64,000 nucleotides of DNA. It comes from Sphingomonas sp. (GTDB lineage Bacteria; Pseudomonadota; Alphaproteobacteria; Sphingomonadales; Sphingomonadaceae). Each line of letters opens with the position of its first letter. Positions within the stretch are counted from its first letter, which is position 1. The notes under the pieces were generated by a model. That model did no database searches and was not told where the DNA came from. It was given only the letters and a program-made list of their open reading frames with translations. Where the stretch lies: assembly GCF_017304635.1 (NCBI RefSeq), contig NZ_JAFKMA010000001.1, forward strand, positions 310,001 to 374,000, in the 5' to 3' direction. Below, one piece after another: positions 52,937-61,075 of the stretch. Both the position numbers and the translations under genes were made by a program.

Positions 52937-53470
52937 ATGGCGACGCCGCCTGCCCGACCCGATGCCACCGCCCGCATCCTGTATCCCGCCGCCGACGATG
53001 TCGCGCTGGTGCCGCTGCGGTTTCGCCATGACGGCTTCACGCCGCTCAAGCAGCGGCAGTTCCTGACGGTCCTCGGCGATACCGGGTGCATCCGCGATGC
53101 GTGCCGGGCGGTGGGCGTGTCGAGCACTACCGCCTATCGCTTGCGCCTGCGGTCGCCCGAATTCGCCGAGGATTGGGATTGCGCGCTGGCGATGGCCGCG
53201 ACCGTGCTCGAGCTGGCGGCGTTCCGCCGCGCGGTGATCGGGGTCGAGGAGCCGATCTATCAAGCCGGCAAGCTGGTCGGGACGCGGCGGCGTTATTCGG
53301 ACAGCCTGCTGCGCGTGCTGATCCTGCGCGGCGACTTGCGCAACAGCTCGCCGTTCAGGCGCGCGTCACGCGCCGAAACGGACAAGTTGCTGACCCGGAA
53401 GCTCGACGCGCTCGCGCGGCGGTTGCGCGAGGACTCGGCGGGCGACGACCCTACAGGTACTGCCCGTTGA
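52937..53470 (+). CDS. Helix-turn-helix protein resembling a phage terminase small subunit
   Basis: 177 aa from ATG 52937 (GAGGAA six bases upstream). After a short disordered start, residues about 40-75 form a helix-turn-helix: [20 protein letters not shown] then [13 protein letters not shown], followed by [12 protein letters not shown]. This pattern is found in terminase small subunits and in chromosomal sphingomonad proteins of unknown role. No phage gene lies nearby, so it is more likely a chromosomal DNA-binding protein. Its 3' end overlaps the convergent GH28 gene by 20 bases. It is divergent from acnA across 282 bases. Confidence 0.75.
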   Translation: MATPPARPDATARILYPAADDVALVPLRFRHDGFTPLKQRQFLTVLGDTGCIRDACRAVGVSSTTAYRLRLRSPEFAEDWDCALAMAATVLELAAFRRAVIGVEEPIYQAGKLVGTRRRYSDSLLRVLILRGDLRNSSPFRRASRAETDKLLTRKLDALARRLREDSAGDDPTGTAR

Positions 53471-54863
53471 CGCGGACCTGGTCGAGTCGGAGGTCGCGGG
53501 TGTGCTGGATCACGGCGGGGGCCGTTGCGGTGGCGGTGGCGACGGTGACGTTGCGGATCAGGACGTCCTGCACCGGCGCCTGCGGCACGCCGACGATGTG
53601 GAGCGCTTGCCCCGTGTTGCGGCAATCGACGCTTTCGACCGTGAAGCCCTTGTAGGTGGGGGGCGACTTGCCGCGGCGGCCGCCGTGATAGGACGTCGTG
53701 AAGTTGATGAGCGTGTTGGTGTTGGCGACCTTCACGTCGCGGACGCGAACCTGTTCGACCACGCCGCCGCGTTCAAGGTTGGCCTTGAAATAGATGGCGT
53801 GCTCGGCGCGCTTCACCTGGATGCGTTCGGCGAAGATGTTGGCGGCGCCCCCCGACATCTCGCTGCCGATCGCAATCGCCGCGGCGATGTCGGTGCGCAT
53901 CCGGCAATCGCGGATGACGACGTTCTTCGTCGGCCTGGCGACGCGCCAGCCGTCCTGGTCGCGGCCCGACTTGATCGCGATGCAATCGTCGGACACGTCG
54001 AAATGGCACTTCTCGATCAGCACATTGGTGCAGCTGTCCGGGTCGCAGCCGTCGGAGTTGAGGTGCTTGCTGACCACCGCGATGTTGCGGACAATCACGC
54101 CGTCGCAATAGACCGGGTGGATCGTCCAGAACGGCGAGTCGACGAATTTCGGCCCGTCGATCATCACGTTCCGGCAGTTGAAGAACTGGACGAAGGCGGG
54201 GCGGAGATAGTGGCCGGGGCCGAACACGCGCTTCTCGACCGGGACGCCCTTCGTCCCCATGTCGCGCAAAGCCGCCTTGTCGGCATCCTGTTGACCGCGC
54301 CAGCGGTAGAAGCCGTCCTTGCCCTGGCCGTCGAACATCCCGTTGCCGGTGATCGCGACATTCTCGCAATCGCGCGCGTAGATCAGCGGGGAGAAATTGT
54401 AGACCTCGGTCCCCTCCCACCGCGTCAGCACCATCGGCAGCGCGATCTCGCCGGGCTTGCCGAAGCGCAGCACCGCGCCCGATTCGAGGTGGAGCTCAAC
54501 GTTGGAGCGCAGGTGGAGCGCACCGTTCATCCGCCAGACGCCTTCGGGGACGACGACGCGTCCGCCGCCGGCCGCCGCGGCGGCGTCGACCGCCGCCTGC
54601 ACCGCGACGTGCGCGGGGGCATCCTGCTTGGCGCCGAAATCGGTGATGGTGAACCTGGCGGCGGGGATCAGCGGCGGGCGGATCGCGGCGACGATCGCGT
54701 CGGCGGCGGCCCAGTCCGGGTCGATCGCGGCCGGCGCGGCGGCGGCCGCGATCAGGTCGCTGGCAGCGGCCTTGCTCGCGGCGACCATGGCGACGGAGCC
54801 GGTTAAAAACGCCCGACGATCAAATATTTGCGACAAATCCCACACCCCGGTGCCCTGCGGCAC
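53451..54863 (-). CDS. Glycoside hydrolase family 28 (polygalacturonase-like), Tat-exported
   Basis: 470 aa. The N terminus has a twin-arginine signal (FDRRAFLTGSVAMVAASKAA), so the folded enzyme is exported. The rest is a right-handed parallel beta-helix with many short repeats (NVAITGNGMFDGQG, NVMIDGPKFVDSP). The GH28 active-site Asp residues appear in NSDGCDPDS and SDDCIAIKSG, and IAIGSEMSGG replaces the usual GHG region as in bacterial exo-acting members. It likely releases galacturonate or rhamnose-type residues from pectin-like glycans. GTG start at 54863; GTG 54845 is possible. No pectin uptake genes are adjacent. Confidence 0.87.
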   Translation of the reverse strand: MPQGTGVWDLSQIFDRRAFLTGSVAMVAASKAAASDLIAAAAAPAAIDPDWAAADAIVAAIRPPLIPAARFTITDFGAKQDAPAHVAVQAAVDAAAAAGGGRVVVPEGVWRMNGALHLRSNVELHLESGAVLRFGKPGEIALPMVLTRWEGTEVYNFSPLIYARDCENVAITGNGMFDGQGKDGFYRWRGQQDADKAALRDMGTKGVPVEKRVFGPGHYLRPAFVQFFNCRNVMIDGPKFVDSPFWTIHPVYCDGVIVRNIAVVSKHLNSDGCDPDSCTNVLIEKCHFDVSDDCIAIKSGRDQDGWRVARPTKNVVIRDCRMRTDIAAAIAIGSEMSGGAANIFAERIQVKRAEHAIYFKANLERGGVVEQVRVRDVKVANTNTLINFTTSYHGGRRGKSPPTYKGFTVESVDCRNTGQALHIVGVPQAPVQDVLIRNVTVATATATAPAVIQHTRDLRLDQVRVNGQYL

Positions 54864-55049
54864 CCCCGATCATGCCCCTTTGTCGTGGTAACGGCGCGGA
54901 CCTGCCCGACCCGCACATAGTGGTTAAACTTTTTTCAGAAGTTCCACGGCTTGCCGCCCACGCGGTGCGGACTGGCGCAACTTCGCCGCCGACGCTAGCG
55001 TCGTGCGGTTTACCGGGTCTGAACGGCGACGAGGGGAGTGACGGACGGC

Positions 55050-56138
55050 GTGAGGACACGGCTGGCGGGACTGGCGGGGATCGCGCTGGCGATGGCGGGA
55101 TGCGCGACGCCGCCCGCGCGGCTCGCGCCGCCGCCGGTGGTCGTCTCGCCGTTGTCGGTCGCCGAACGCGCGCGGACGTGCCGCCAGGTCGGCGACGTGG
55201 CGAGCATTCGGATCGACCCCGCCAGCGCCGCCGCGCTGGCGCAGATCGGGCTCGACCGCGCCGGCATCTTCGCGAGCATGCACGACACGTCGGTGCCGGA
55301 GACGATGGGCTGCTGGGCGATGCCGACCGGCAATTTCGACAGCCAGCTGGTGTCGGTCGGCATGGCGCAGTGGAATTTCGGGACGGGCAGCCTGCAACCG
55401 CTGCTGACCGCGTGGCGCGACCGATTTTCGAGCCGCCGTGCCTTCGCCGCTGCCCGCGACGCCATGACACCAATCTATGGCAAGCTGCTGTTTTCGAAGG
55501 ATTGCCTGGCGGTCCCGGTGACGGCCGCCTGTCGCGCCGGGATCCTGGCGGCGGAGGATGCGAAGGGCGCGCTCGGCCAGGTGCTCGACCGCGAGTTGAC
55601 CGCTTTGTTCGACAGCGACGCGATGCTCCAGGTGCAGGCCGATTCCTACGTCGCGCTGTTGCTGAAGGTGCGCGACGACCTGCTCCGCGTCTTCCCCGCC
55701 GGTTCGATCAGCCCACGCAAGGTCCGCTGGGCGATCGACACGCGCGTGCAGCAGGGCGCGTTGCCCGGCGACGAGGACATCGCACGGCTGCGGCGCAAGC
55801 TGGCGGCGATACCGGCGGCGGAGCGCGCGCCCCGGCTCCACGCGATCATCGACTGGTACGGCGCGCTCGCACGGACGATCGACCAGGACGGGATCGCACA
55901 CGACGCGGCGTGGAACGTCGCCGCCTGGCACTGCCTGATCGACGCGGGGCGGATCGACGACGAGCAGAACGAATTGCTGTCGATCACCTTCTTGCGCAGC
56001 CGCACCGCGATCGGCAATTCGGGACGCTGGCAGGCGCTGACGTTCGAGCGGCGGGCGACGATCGTGCTGGGCGTCGGCAGCGTCAGCGGCGTGCGCACGG
56101 GCGAATGCGGCACCGGAACCGGGGCGACCGGCGGATAG
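55050..56138 (+). CDS. Lipoprotein of unknown function with a lysozyme-like motif
   Basis: About 362 aa from GTG 55050; GTG 55038 is possible but its Shine-Dalgarno would touch the codon. A lipoprotein signal (LAGIALAMAGC) puts the lipid on Cys18. The segment around residues 90-125, GCWAMPTGNFDSQLVSVGMA and QWNFGTGSLQPLL, is a conserved pattern I have seen in uncharacterised secreted proteins with a possible chitosanase- or lysozyme-like fold. Cys residues (CRQVG, GCWAM, KDCLAV, AACRAG) may form disulfides. No catalytic residue can be assigned. Next gene: sodC, 36 bases on. Confidence 0.7.
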   Translation: MRTRLAGLAGIALAMAGCATPPARLAPPPVVVSPLSVAERARTCRQVGDVASIRIDPASAAALAQIGLDRAGIFASMHDTSVPETMGCWAMPTGNFDSQLVSVGMAQWNFGTGSLQPLLTAWRDRFSSRRAFAAARDAMTPIYGKLLFSKDCLAVPVTAACRAGILAAEDAKGALGQVLDRELTALFDSDAMLQVQADSYVALLLKVRDDLLRVFPAGSISPRKVRWAIDTRVQQGALPGDEDIARLRRKLAAIPAAERAPRLHAIIDWYGALARTIDQDGIAHDAAWNVAAWHCLIDAGRIDDEQNELLSITFLRSRTAIGNSGRWQALTFERRATIVLGVGSVSGVRTGECGTGTGATGG

Positions 56139-56174
56139 TTGGCCGCATCAGGCGGCAACGACAGGAGGGACGAC

Positions 56175-56711
56175 ATGCGGGCAGTGACGGGAATGACGGT
56201 GGCGGCGCTGGCACTGGCGGTGGCGGCCTGTTCGGACAAGGAGCCGCGCGTCGGGGCGCCGATCGCAGGCGGGCGCGTCGCCACCGCGATGCTGCGCACC
56301 GCCGACGGCAGGGATGTCGGCCGCGCGACGGTGCGCGAAGTGGCCGGCGGGCTGCGCGTCACGATCGACGCGCGCTACATGCCGCCGGGGACGCACGGCG
56401 CGCACCTCCACACGGTCGGGCGCTGCGACGGGCCCGACTTCGCCAGCGCCGGCGCGCACTGGAACCCGACCGGCATGAAGCACGGCACGATGAACCCGCA
56501 GGGCCCGCACGATGGCGACCTGCCAAACCTGATCGTCGGTGCGGACGGGCGCGGCACGTTGGGCGTCAACATCGCCGGGGCGACGCTCGACGGACTGCTC
56601 GATGCCGACGGCGCGGCGATGGTGATCCATGCCGCGCCCGACGACCTGATGACCGACCCGTCGGGCAATTCGGGCGCGCGGATCGCGTGCGGCGTGCTGA
56701 TGCCGGGATGA
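56175..56711 (+). CDS. sodC: Periplasmic Cu/Zn superoxide dismutase lipoprotein
   Basis: 178 aa from ATG 56175, which has AGGAGG six bases upstream. A lipoprotein signal (ALALAVAAC, Cys19) anchors it in the envelope. All metal ligands of Cu/Zn SOD are visible: His77 and His79 in HGAHLHT, His95 (HWNP), His103 (KHG), His112 and Asp115 (HDGDLPN) and His152 (IHAAPDD). The disulfide cysteines are 84 and 172, and Arg169 (GARIACGV) guides superoxide. It should convert superoxide to hydrogen peroxide outside the cytoplasm. Adjacent to two other envelope-protein genes on the same strand. Confidence 0.95.
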   Translation: MRAVTGMTVAALALAVAACSDKEPRVGAPIAGGRVATAMLRTADGRDVGRATVREVAGGLRVTIDARYMPPGTHGAHLHTVGRCDGPDFASAGAHWNPTGMKHGTMNPQGPHDGDLPNLIVGADGRGTLGVNIAGATLDGLLDADGAAMVIHAAPDDLMTDPSGNSGARIACGVLMPG

Positions 56712-56773
56712 CGATCGCCGGCTGACAGGACTCCCCGGCGTCGCTAGAGCAGCGGCGAACCGGGGAGCATCCG

Positions 56774-57307
56774 ATGCGCAAGTGGATCATCGCTATCGTC
56801 GTCGTCGCGCTGGTCGCCGGCGCGGGCTGGTATTTCGGTTCGCCGTGGTGGACGCTTTATCAGGTCAAGGAAGCGGCTGAGCGCAAGGATGTCGACGCGC
56901 TGATCGGCTATATCGATTTCGACGCGTTGCGCGCCGACCTGAAGGTGCAGATGCATGAGGCCGCGCGCAAGGACGCCGCCGCCGACCACAGCCCGATCGA
57001 TCCCGCCGCCGAGGCGATGGCCGACGAATCGATGGATTCGCAGGTCACGCCCGCGAACGTCCGCAGCTTGCTCCGCGACCAGTTCGCGCCCAAGCCCAAG
57101 GCGAGCGGCGGCGCGGCGACGTCCGGCGGCGCGAAATCGCCGAGCCCGATCGACCAGATCGGCAAGGACATCGCGGTCGACCGCACCTCGTTCGACAGCT
57201 TCGTCGTGCAGGGCCGCGACAAGCCGGACGGCGTCCGCCTGACCTTCGCGCGGCGCGGCCTGGGGTGGAAACTCGCCGGGTTGCGGTTGCCGGATAATCT
57301 GTTCTGA
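56774..57307 (+). CDS. DUF2939 family membrane-anchored protein
   Basis: A 177-aa protein. One N-terminal helix (KWIIAIVVVALVAGAGWYFG) is followed directly by the DUF2939 pattern: SPWWTLYQVKEAAERKDVDA and LIGYIDFDALRADLK. A Gly/Ser-rich linker (KASGGAATSGGAKSP) leads to a small C-terminal beta region (VRLTFARRGLGWKLAGLRLP). The family has no assigned function. It lies 62 bases after sodC on the same strand and is convergent with thpR across 168 bases that contain repeat remnants. Confidence 0.88.
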   Translation: MRKWIIAIVVVALVAGAGWYFGSPWWTLYQVKEAAERKDVDALIGYIDFDALRADLKVQMHEAARKDAAADHSPIDPAAEAMADESMDSQVTPANVRSLLRDQFAPKPKASGGAATSGGAKSPSPIDQIGKDIAVDRTSFDSFVVQGRDKPDGVRLTFARRGLGWKLAGLRLPDNLF

Positions 57308-57368
57308 GGCTGGCGCGTTCCGGGTGACCGGCTGGAAACGGCTTATCGCTGTCCGCTTCCCCTTCGTC

Positions 57369-57446
57369 CTGCTCCTGCGAAAGCAGCAGCCCGGGGTGAC
57401 GAGCGTCGCGCTACATAACTCTGTATTCCTGCTCTCGCAGGAATAC
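57369..57446. repeat. Degenerate palindrome pair between the DUF2939 gene and thpR
   Basis: CTGCTCCTGCGAAAGCAGCAG (57369-57389) and a GTATTCC...GGAATAC palindrome with CTGCTCTCGCAG centre (57423-57446) share the CCTGC/GCAGG core and purine-rich loop of the units at 39.0 kb and are inverted relative to each other. They appear to be diverged members of the same intergenic repeat family in the gap between convergent genes. Confidence 0.6.
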
Positions 57447-57475
57447 GATTGCGGGGAGGGGCCGGGGTCACGATC

Positions 57476-58018
57476 TCACCCCAACGGATACCGCGCGATC
57501 GGCTCGTACATCGCGCCCTCCCGCGCCAAGCGGCTCTCGTACAGGACCATCGCATCGACCGCGAATGCCGGGCTGGCCAGTGCGGCATGGTCGGCGCGCC
57601 AGCGCTCGATCGCCGGGCCGACGCCGGCGCCGCGCGCCAGCCGGGCGAGCGTGACGTGCGGCAGGTAGGTGCGTCGCTCCGGCTCCAGCCCGACGCGGAC
57701 CAGCGCCTGATCGACCTTGCGGTGGAGATGCGCGAGCGGCGCTGCGGGCGCGAGGCCCGCCCACAACGTATCGACGCGGCCCTGCTTGTCGAACGCGCCG
57801 ACTCCGGCCACCGCGACGGTGATCGCCGGCGCATGGATCTGGCCGAGCACCGCCGCGATCTCCTCCGCGACCGGCCGCTCGACCTCGCCGACGAAGCGCA
57901 GCGTGACGTGCAACTGGTCGTCGTCCTGCCACCGTGCGCCCGGCACGCCGCCCTGCGCGGCGGCGAGCAGCGCGCGGATCGCGGGCGGCGGGCGGAGCGC
58001 GACGAACAGGCGGTGCAT
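57476..58018 (-). CDS. thpR: RNA 2',3'-cyclic phosphodiesterase
   Basis: 180 aa from ATG 58018 (AAGGAGA six bases upstream). 2H phosphoesterase: it starts RLFVALRPPPAIRALL and carries the two catalytic HxTx motifs, HVTLRFVGE (near residue 41) and HVTLARL (near 124). It opens 2',3'-cyclic phosphates on RNA and was first noted as a tRNA half ligase. The end, YEPIARYPLG, is typical. It is a single gene, divergent from the Bax-inhibitor-like gene. Confidence 0.93.
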   Translation of the reverse strand: MHRLFVALRPPPAIRALLAAAQGGVPGARWQDDDQLHVTLRFVGEVERPVAEEIAAVLGQIHAPAITVAVAGVGAFDKQGRVDTLWAGLAPAAPLAHLHRKVDQALVRVGLEPERRTYLPHVTLARLARGAGVGPAIERWRADHAALASPAFAVDAMVLYESRLAREGAMYEPIARYPLG

Positions 58019-58147
58019 GGCGGCTCTCCTTTCGCGAAGTGTATCAAAGTGTTTCTGGCCCATCGCGTTTCGCTTGAATAGCGCACCCGAAACGCCGATA
58101 TTGCGACCCGAACGGCCATAGTGGCCGTGAAGTGGAGAGTTCAGACA

Positions 58148-58891
58148 ATGGCCAATTGGTCGGATCAACGTCCTGGCGTCGCGCCGCTGACCGGTGCCGC
58201 GACCGACGCGCGCGGCGTCGCGTACGATGCGGGGCTGCGGTCGTTCATGCTCGGCGTCTACAATTACATGGCGTCGGCGGTGTTGCTGTCGGGTGTCGTG
58301 GCGCTGCTGTTCTCGATGGGCGGGCGCGAGAGCCTGGCCGCGCAGGTGTTCATCGGCGGCGGCATTCTCAAGTGGGTCATCACCTTCGCCCCGCTCGCGT
58401 TCATCCTGTTCATGAACTTCAAGCAGATGAGCGCCGGCGCGTTGCAGGCGACCTTCTGGGGTTTCGCGGTGGTGATGGGCCTCAGCCTGTCTACCATCTT
58501 CCTGGTCTATCAGCCGATGGCGATCGCCTCGGCATTCTTCGCCAGCGCGGCGGGTTTCGCGGGCCTGAGCCTGTGGGGCTATACGACCGAGCGTAACCTG
58601 TCGGCGATGGGTTCGTTCCTGCTCGTCGGGCTGGTCGGGCTGATCGTCGCCAGCCTGCTCAACCTGTTCCTGCATTCGGGCCCGCTCGGCCTGATGATTA
58701 GCCTGGTCGGCGTGCTGATCTTCGCGGGCCTGACCGCGTACGACACGCAGCGGACCAAGTCGATCTACGCCTATGTCGCGGGGACCAGCGAGGAAGGGCG
58801 CGCGCAGATCATGTCGGCGACCAGCCTGTACCTCGACTTCGTCAACATGTTTATGTTCCTGCTGCGCCTGTTCGGTTCGAGCCGCAACTAA
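58148..58891 (+). CDS. Bax inhibitor-1/YccA family membrane protein
   Basis: 247 aa from ATG 58148. Seven hydrophobic helices and the family pattern: LRSFMLGVYNYMASAVLLSG at helix 1, FKQMSAGALQATFWGFAVV, and near the C terminus LIFAGLTAYDTQRTKSIYA with the conserved Asp, followed by ATSLYLDFVNMFMFLLRLFG. Bacterial members are pH-sensitive calcium-leak channels or FtsH-associated factors. A strong terminator follows 27 bases after the stop. Confidence 0.93.
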   Translation: MANWSDQRPGVAPLTGAATDARGVAYDAGLRSFMLGVYNYMASAVLLSGVVALLFSMGGRESLAAQVFIGGGILKWVITFAPLAFILFMNFKQMSAGALQATFWGFAVVMGLSLSTIFLVYQPMAIASAFFASAAGFAGLSLWGYTTERNLSAMGSFLLVGLVGLIVASLLNLFLHSGPLGLMISLVGVLIFAGLTAYDTQRTKSIYAYVAGTSEEGRAQIMSATSLYLDFVNMFMFLLRLFGSSRN

Positions 58892-58918
58892 GGCGTACGC
58901 GACCGAGCGAACGACAAT

Positions 58919-58948
58919 AACCCGGCGGAGCGATCCGCCGGGTTTTTT
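58919..58948 (+). terminator. Intrinsic terminator after the Bax-inhibitor-like gene
   Basis: AACCCGGCGGA / TCCGCCGGGTT form an 11-bp stem with a four-base loop (GCGA), and the T-run TTTTTT starts inside the 3' arm. It is 27 bases after the stop codon and is a strong Rho-independent terminator. Confidence 0.92.
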
Positions 58949-59029
58949 GCTGTCCTCGGCGCAGGGCGCGGAACACGACCGTGCGGCGCTTCGTTTTCCA
59001 GCTGAAACGGTTGCGAGAGAGGGCTGACC

Positions 59030-59362
59030 ATGACCGAGGCGAATAGCGGCATCGACGAGAAGGCGATCGACAGCCTGTCGGTCGCTCCCGGCGGCGACAA
59101 GGACACCGATACCAAGACGTCCGGCGGCGACGAAGCGGGCGGTGCATCGGATCCCCGCCAGCAGGCTGGACAGGACAAATCGATCGAGAAGCGCCTGCGC
59201 CGCGATCCGGAAAATCCCGACGCGCAGCTCGATCGCGGGCTCGACGAGTCGATGGACGCCTCCGATCCGCCCTCGGCGACGCAGCCCGGCGACAAGGGCG
59301 AGCCGCCCAAATCCTCCGGCTATGACGAAGCCGCCGAAGCGGAACGCCAGCAGGACGCCTGA
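59030..59362 (+). CDS. Small acidic disordered protein, conserved-looking, unknown function
   Basis: A 110-aa, highly polar protein with no hydrophobic core and no signal peptide. It is rich in Asp, Glu, Gly and Gln (GGDKDTDTKTSGGDEAGG). It contains the short segment IEKRLRRDPENPDAQLDRG and the run LDESMDASDPPSATQPGD; similar small proteins occur in sphingomonads. AGAGAGGG precedes the ATG. It may be an intrinsically disordered stress protein; nothing more can be said. Confidence 0.65.
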   Translation: MTEANSGIDEKAIDSLSVAPGGDKDTDTKTSGGDEAGGASDPRQQAGQDKSIEKRLRRDPENPDAQLDRGLDESMDASDPPSATQPGDKGEPPKSSGYDEAAEAERQQDA

Positions 59363-59658
59363 CCCGACCGCCATGCCGCGCCGGCCGATGCCGGGGCGGC
59401 CGAGGTGGCGATGTCCACGGCGGCAAAATGTCGGCGCCGGTGCGACCGCCCCGTTTTCGCCACGTTGCGTTGCCGAAATCCCTCACATCGCGCACGATTG
59501 CGTCGTTACGGCACGGCTCGCCGCATCCGTGTTGCGCCGCAGCACCATCCGTGATTCCTTGCTGAATGCGGGGCGACGGGGCGTTAAGCATTACGTTAAC
59601 CATCTTGGCGCATCATCGCCCGCATCGATGGTTGGCTGCGTGGGGCGGGGTGACGGCG

Positions 59659-60210
59659 ATGGCAACGAAAAAAGCAGGCGAAGGCGCGATGGCGCTGGCG
59701 GAGATGAAGGAATTCGCGAGCTTCGCCCCGGCGACGCAGCGCTACCTGCGCCGCAGCCTCGATGTCGGACTGGGTCGCGAGGACGCGATGCTGCGCTGGT
59801 CGCGCGACGCGGTCGAGGCGGCCAGCATCCGTGCCCAGGCGCGCATCTATGCCCGGCTCGAGGAAATCCGCGCGATCGTCCCCGACGATAGCGGGCTCGA
59901 CGCGATCGAGGATTTCATGGCGCCGCTCATCACGGTGACGGCGTTCGACCTGGGGCAGGGGCGGCTGACCAGTTTCTCCGCCTATAGGTTTCTCTACGAA
60001 CGGCTGATCGGCGCGGAGGCGCGCCCGTGGCTGCCCGGCGCGTTCTGCGCGGCGGCGGCGCTCCCGCACCTCCACCCCGAACTGCGCCGCAAGCTGCTCC
60101 AGTCGATCAGCGAAGCCGCCGCCACCGCTAGCGGCTGGTCCAACCGCCAGCCGAGCTTCTTCCCGGCCTGGGTGGAAAAGGTGGATACCGGCGCCGCGCT
60201 GTCGAATTGA
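59659..60210 (+). CDS. Conserved-looking cytoplasmic protein of unknown function
   Basis: 183 aa from ATG 59659; GTG 59650 or ATG 59689 are alternatives. All-helical, with no signal or membrane segment: SFAPATQRYLRRSLDVGLGR, AQARIYARLEEIRAI and LHPELRRKLLQSISEAA. It has no motif I recognise. The 296 bases upstream hold no gene; about 60 bases before the start lie two TTAA half sites resembling a CtrA box (see findings). It is convergent with the SDR gene. Confidence 0.7.
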   Translation: MATKKAGEGAMALAEMKEFASFAPATQRYLRRSLDVGLGREDAMLRWSRDAVEAASIRAQARIYARLEEIRAIVPDDSGLDAIEDFMAPLITVTAFDLGQGRLTSFSAYRFLYERLIGAEARPWLPGAFCAAAALPHLHPELRRKLLQSISEAAATASGWSNRQPSFFPAWVEKVDTGAALSN

Positions 60211-60247
60211 GCATCGAGGGGCGTCCAGCCCCATTCGGCACCGCGCC

Positions 60248-60988
60248 TTACGCGCTCCAACCACCGTCGATGTCGTACGTCGAGCCGGTGACGAAGCCGG
60301 CATCGGCCGATGCGAGATAGGCGACGAGTGCCGCGACCTCATCGGCGGTGCCGTGCCGGGGGATGGCGAGCGGACTGCGGTTGAGTTCGGCGTTCGGGCC
60401 GTCGGCGGGATTGCGCTCGGTGTCGATCGGGCCCGGCTGCACCAGATTCGCCGTGATGCCGCGTTCGCCCAGGTCGCGGGCCAGCCCGCGCGTCATGCCG
60501 CCCAACGCCGCCTTGCTGGCGGCATAGAGCGTCCCGCCGGCGCCGGGCATCCGGTCCGCGACGATGCTGCCGATCGTGATGATCCGGCCGCCATCGGTCA
60601 TCAGCGCGGCGCATTTCTGCGCGGCGAGGAACGGCGCGCGGACGTTCAGCGCGAACGTGCGGTCGAAGGCGTCGTCGGCATAATCCTCCAGCGGACCGAC
60701 GATCGCCGTGCCGGCCACGTTCACCAGGATATCCAGCCGACCGAACCGGCCGGCGATCCGATCGATGGCGGCACCGAGCGCCCCGGCATCGGCGACGTCG
60801 GCTTGCGCCATCGCCACGCTGCCGCCCAGCGCCAGCAGGTCCGCTTCGAGCCGCTGCGCATCGTCCGCGCGGTTCCGGTAAACGATGCCGACCGACGCCC
60901 CATCGGCGACCATCCGCCGGCTGACGGCCGCGCCGATGCCGCGCGTGCCGCCGATCACGAGGGCTACCTTGCCGTCCAACGCCGCCAT
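60248..60988 (-). CDS. Short-chain dehydrogenase/reductase
   Basis: 246 aa from ATG 60988, with GGGAG eight bases upstream; GTG 60997 is less likely. Classical SDR: GKVALVIGGTRGIGAAVSRR has the TGxxxGIG-type NAD(P) loop (GGTRGIG), NVAGTAIVGPLEDYA the Asn-Ala-Gly motif, IITIGSIVADRM the catalytic Ser region and YAASKAALGG the YxxxK pair. VQPGPIDTERNPAD follows. An Arg at the end of strand 2 (VYRNRADD) suggests NADPH preference. Related to FabG-like 3-oxoacyl reductases; substrate unknown. Confidence 0.9.
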   Translation of the reverse strand: MAALDGKVALVIGGTRGIGAAVSRRMVADGASVGIVYRNRADDAQRLEADLLALGGSVAMAQADVADAGALGAAIDRIAGRFGRLDILVNVAGTAIVGPLEDYADDAFDRTFALNVRAPFLAAQKCAALMTDGGRIITIGSIVADRMPGAGGTLYAASKAALGGMTRGLARDLGERGITANLVQPGPIDTERNPADGPNAELNRSPLAIPRHGTADEVAALVAYLASADAGFVTGSTYDIDGGWSA

Positions 60989-61075
60989 CGATTTCACTCC
61001 CGGTACTGGTGATCGCCATCGTGTAGGGGCGCGATGACGCGCTTGCCAGCGGGTGTCGATCGGGCGTTTCGCGAC

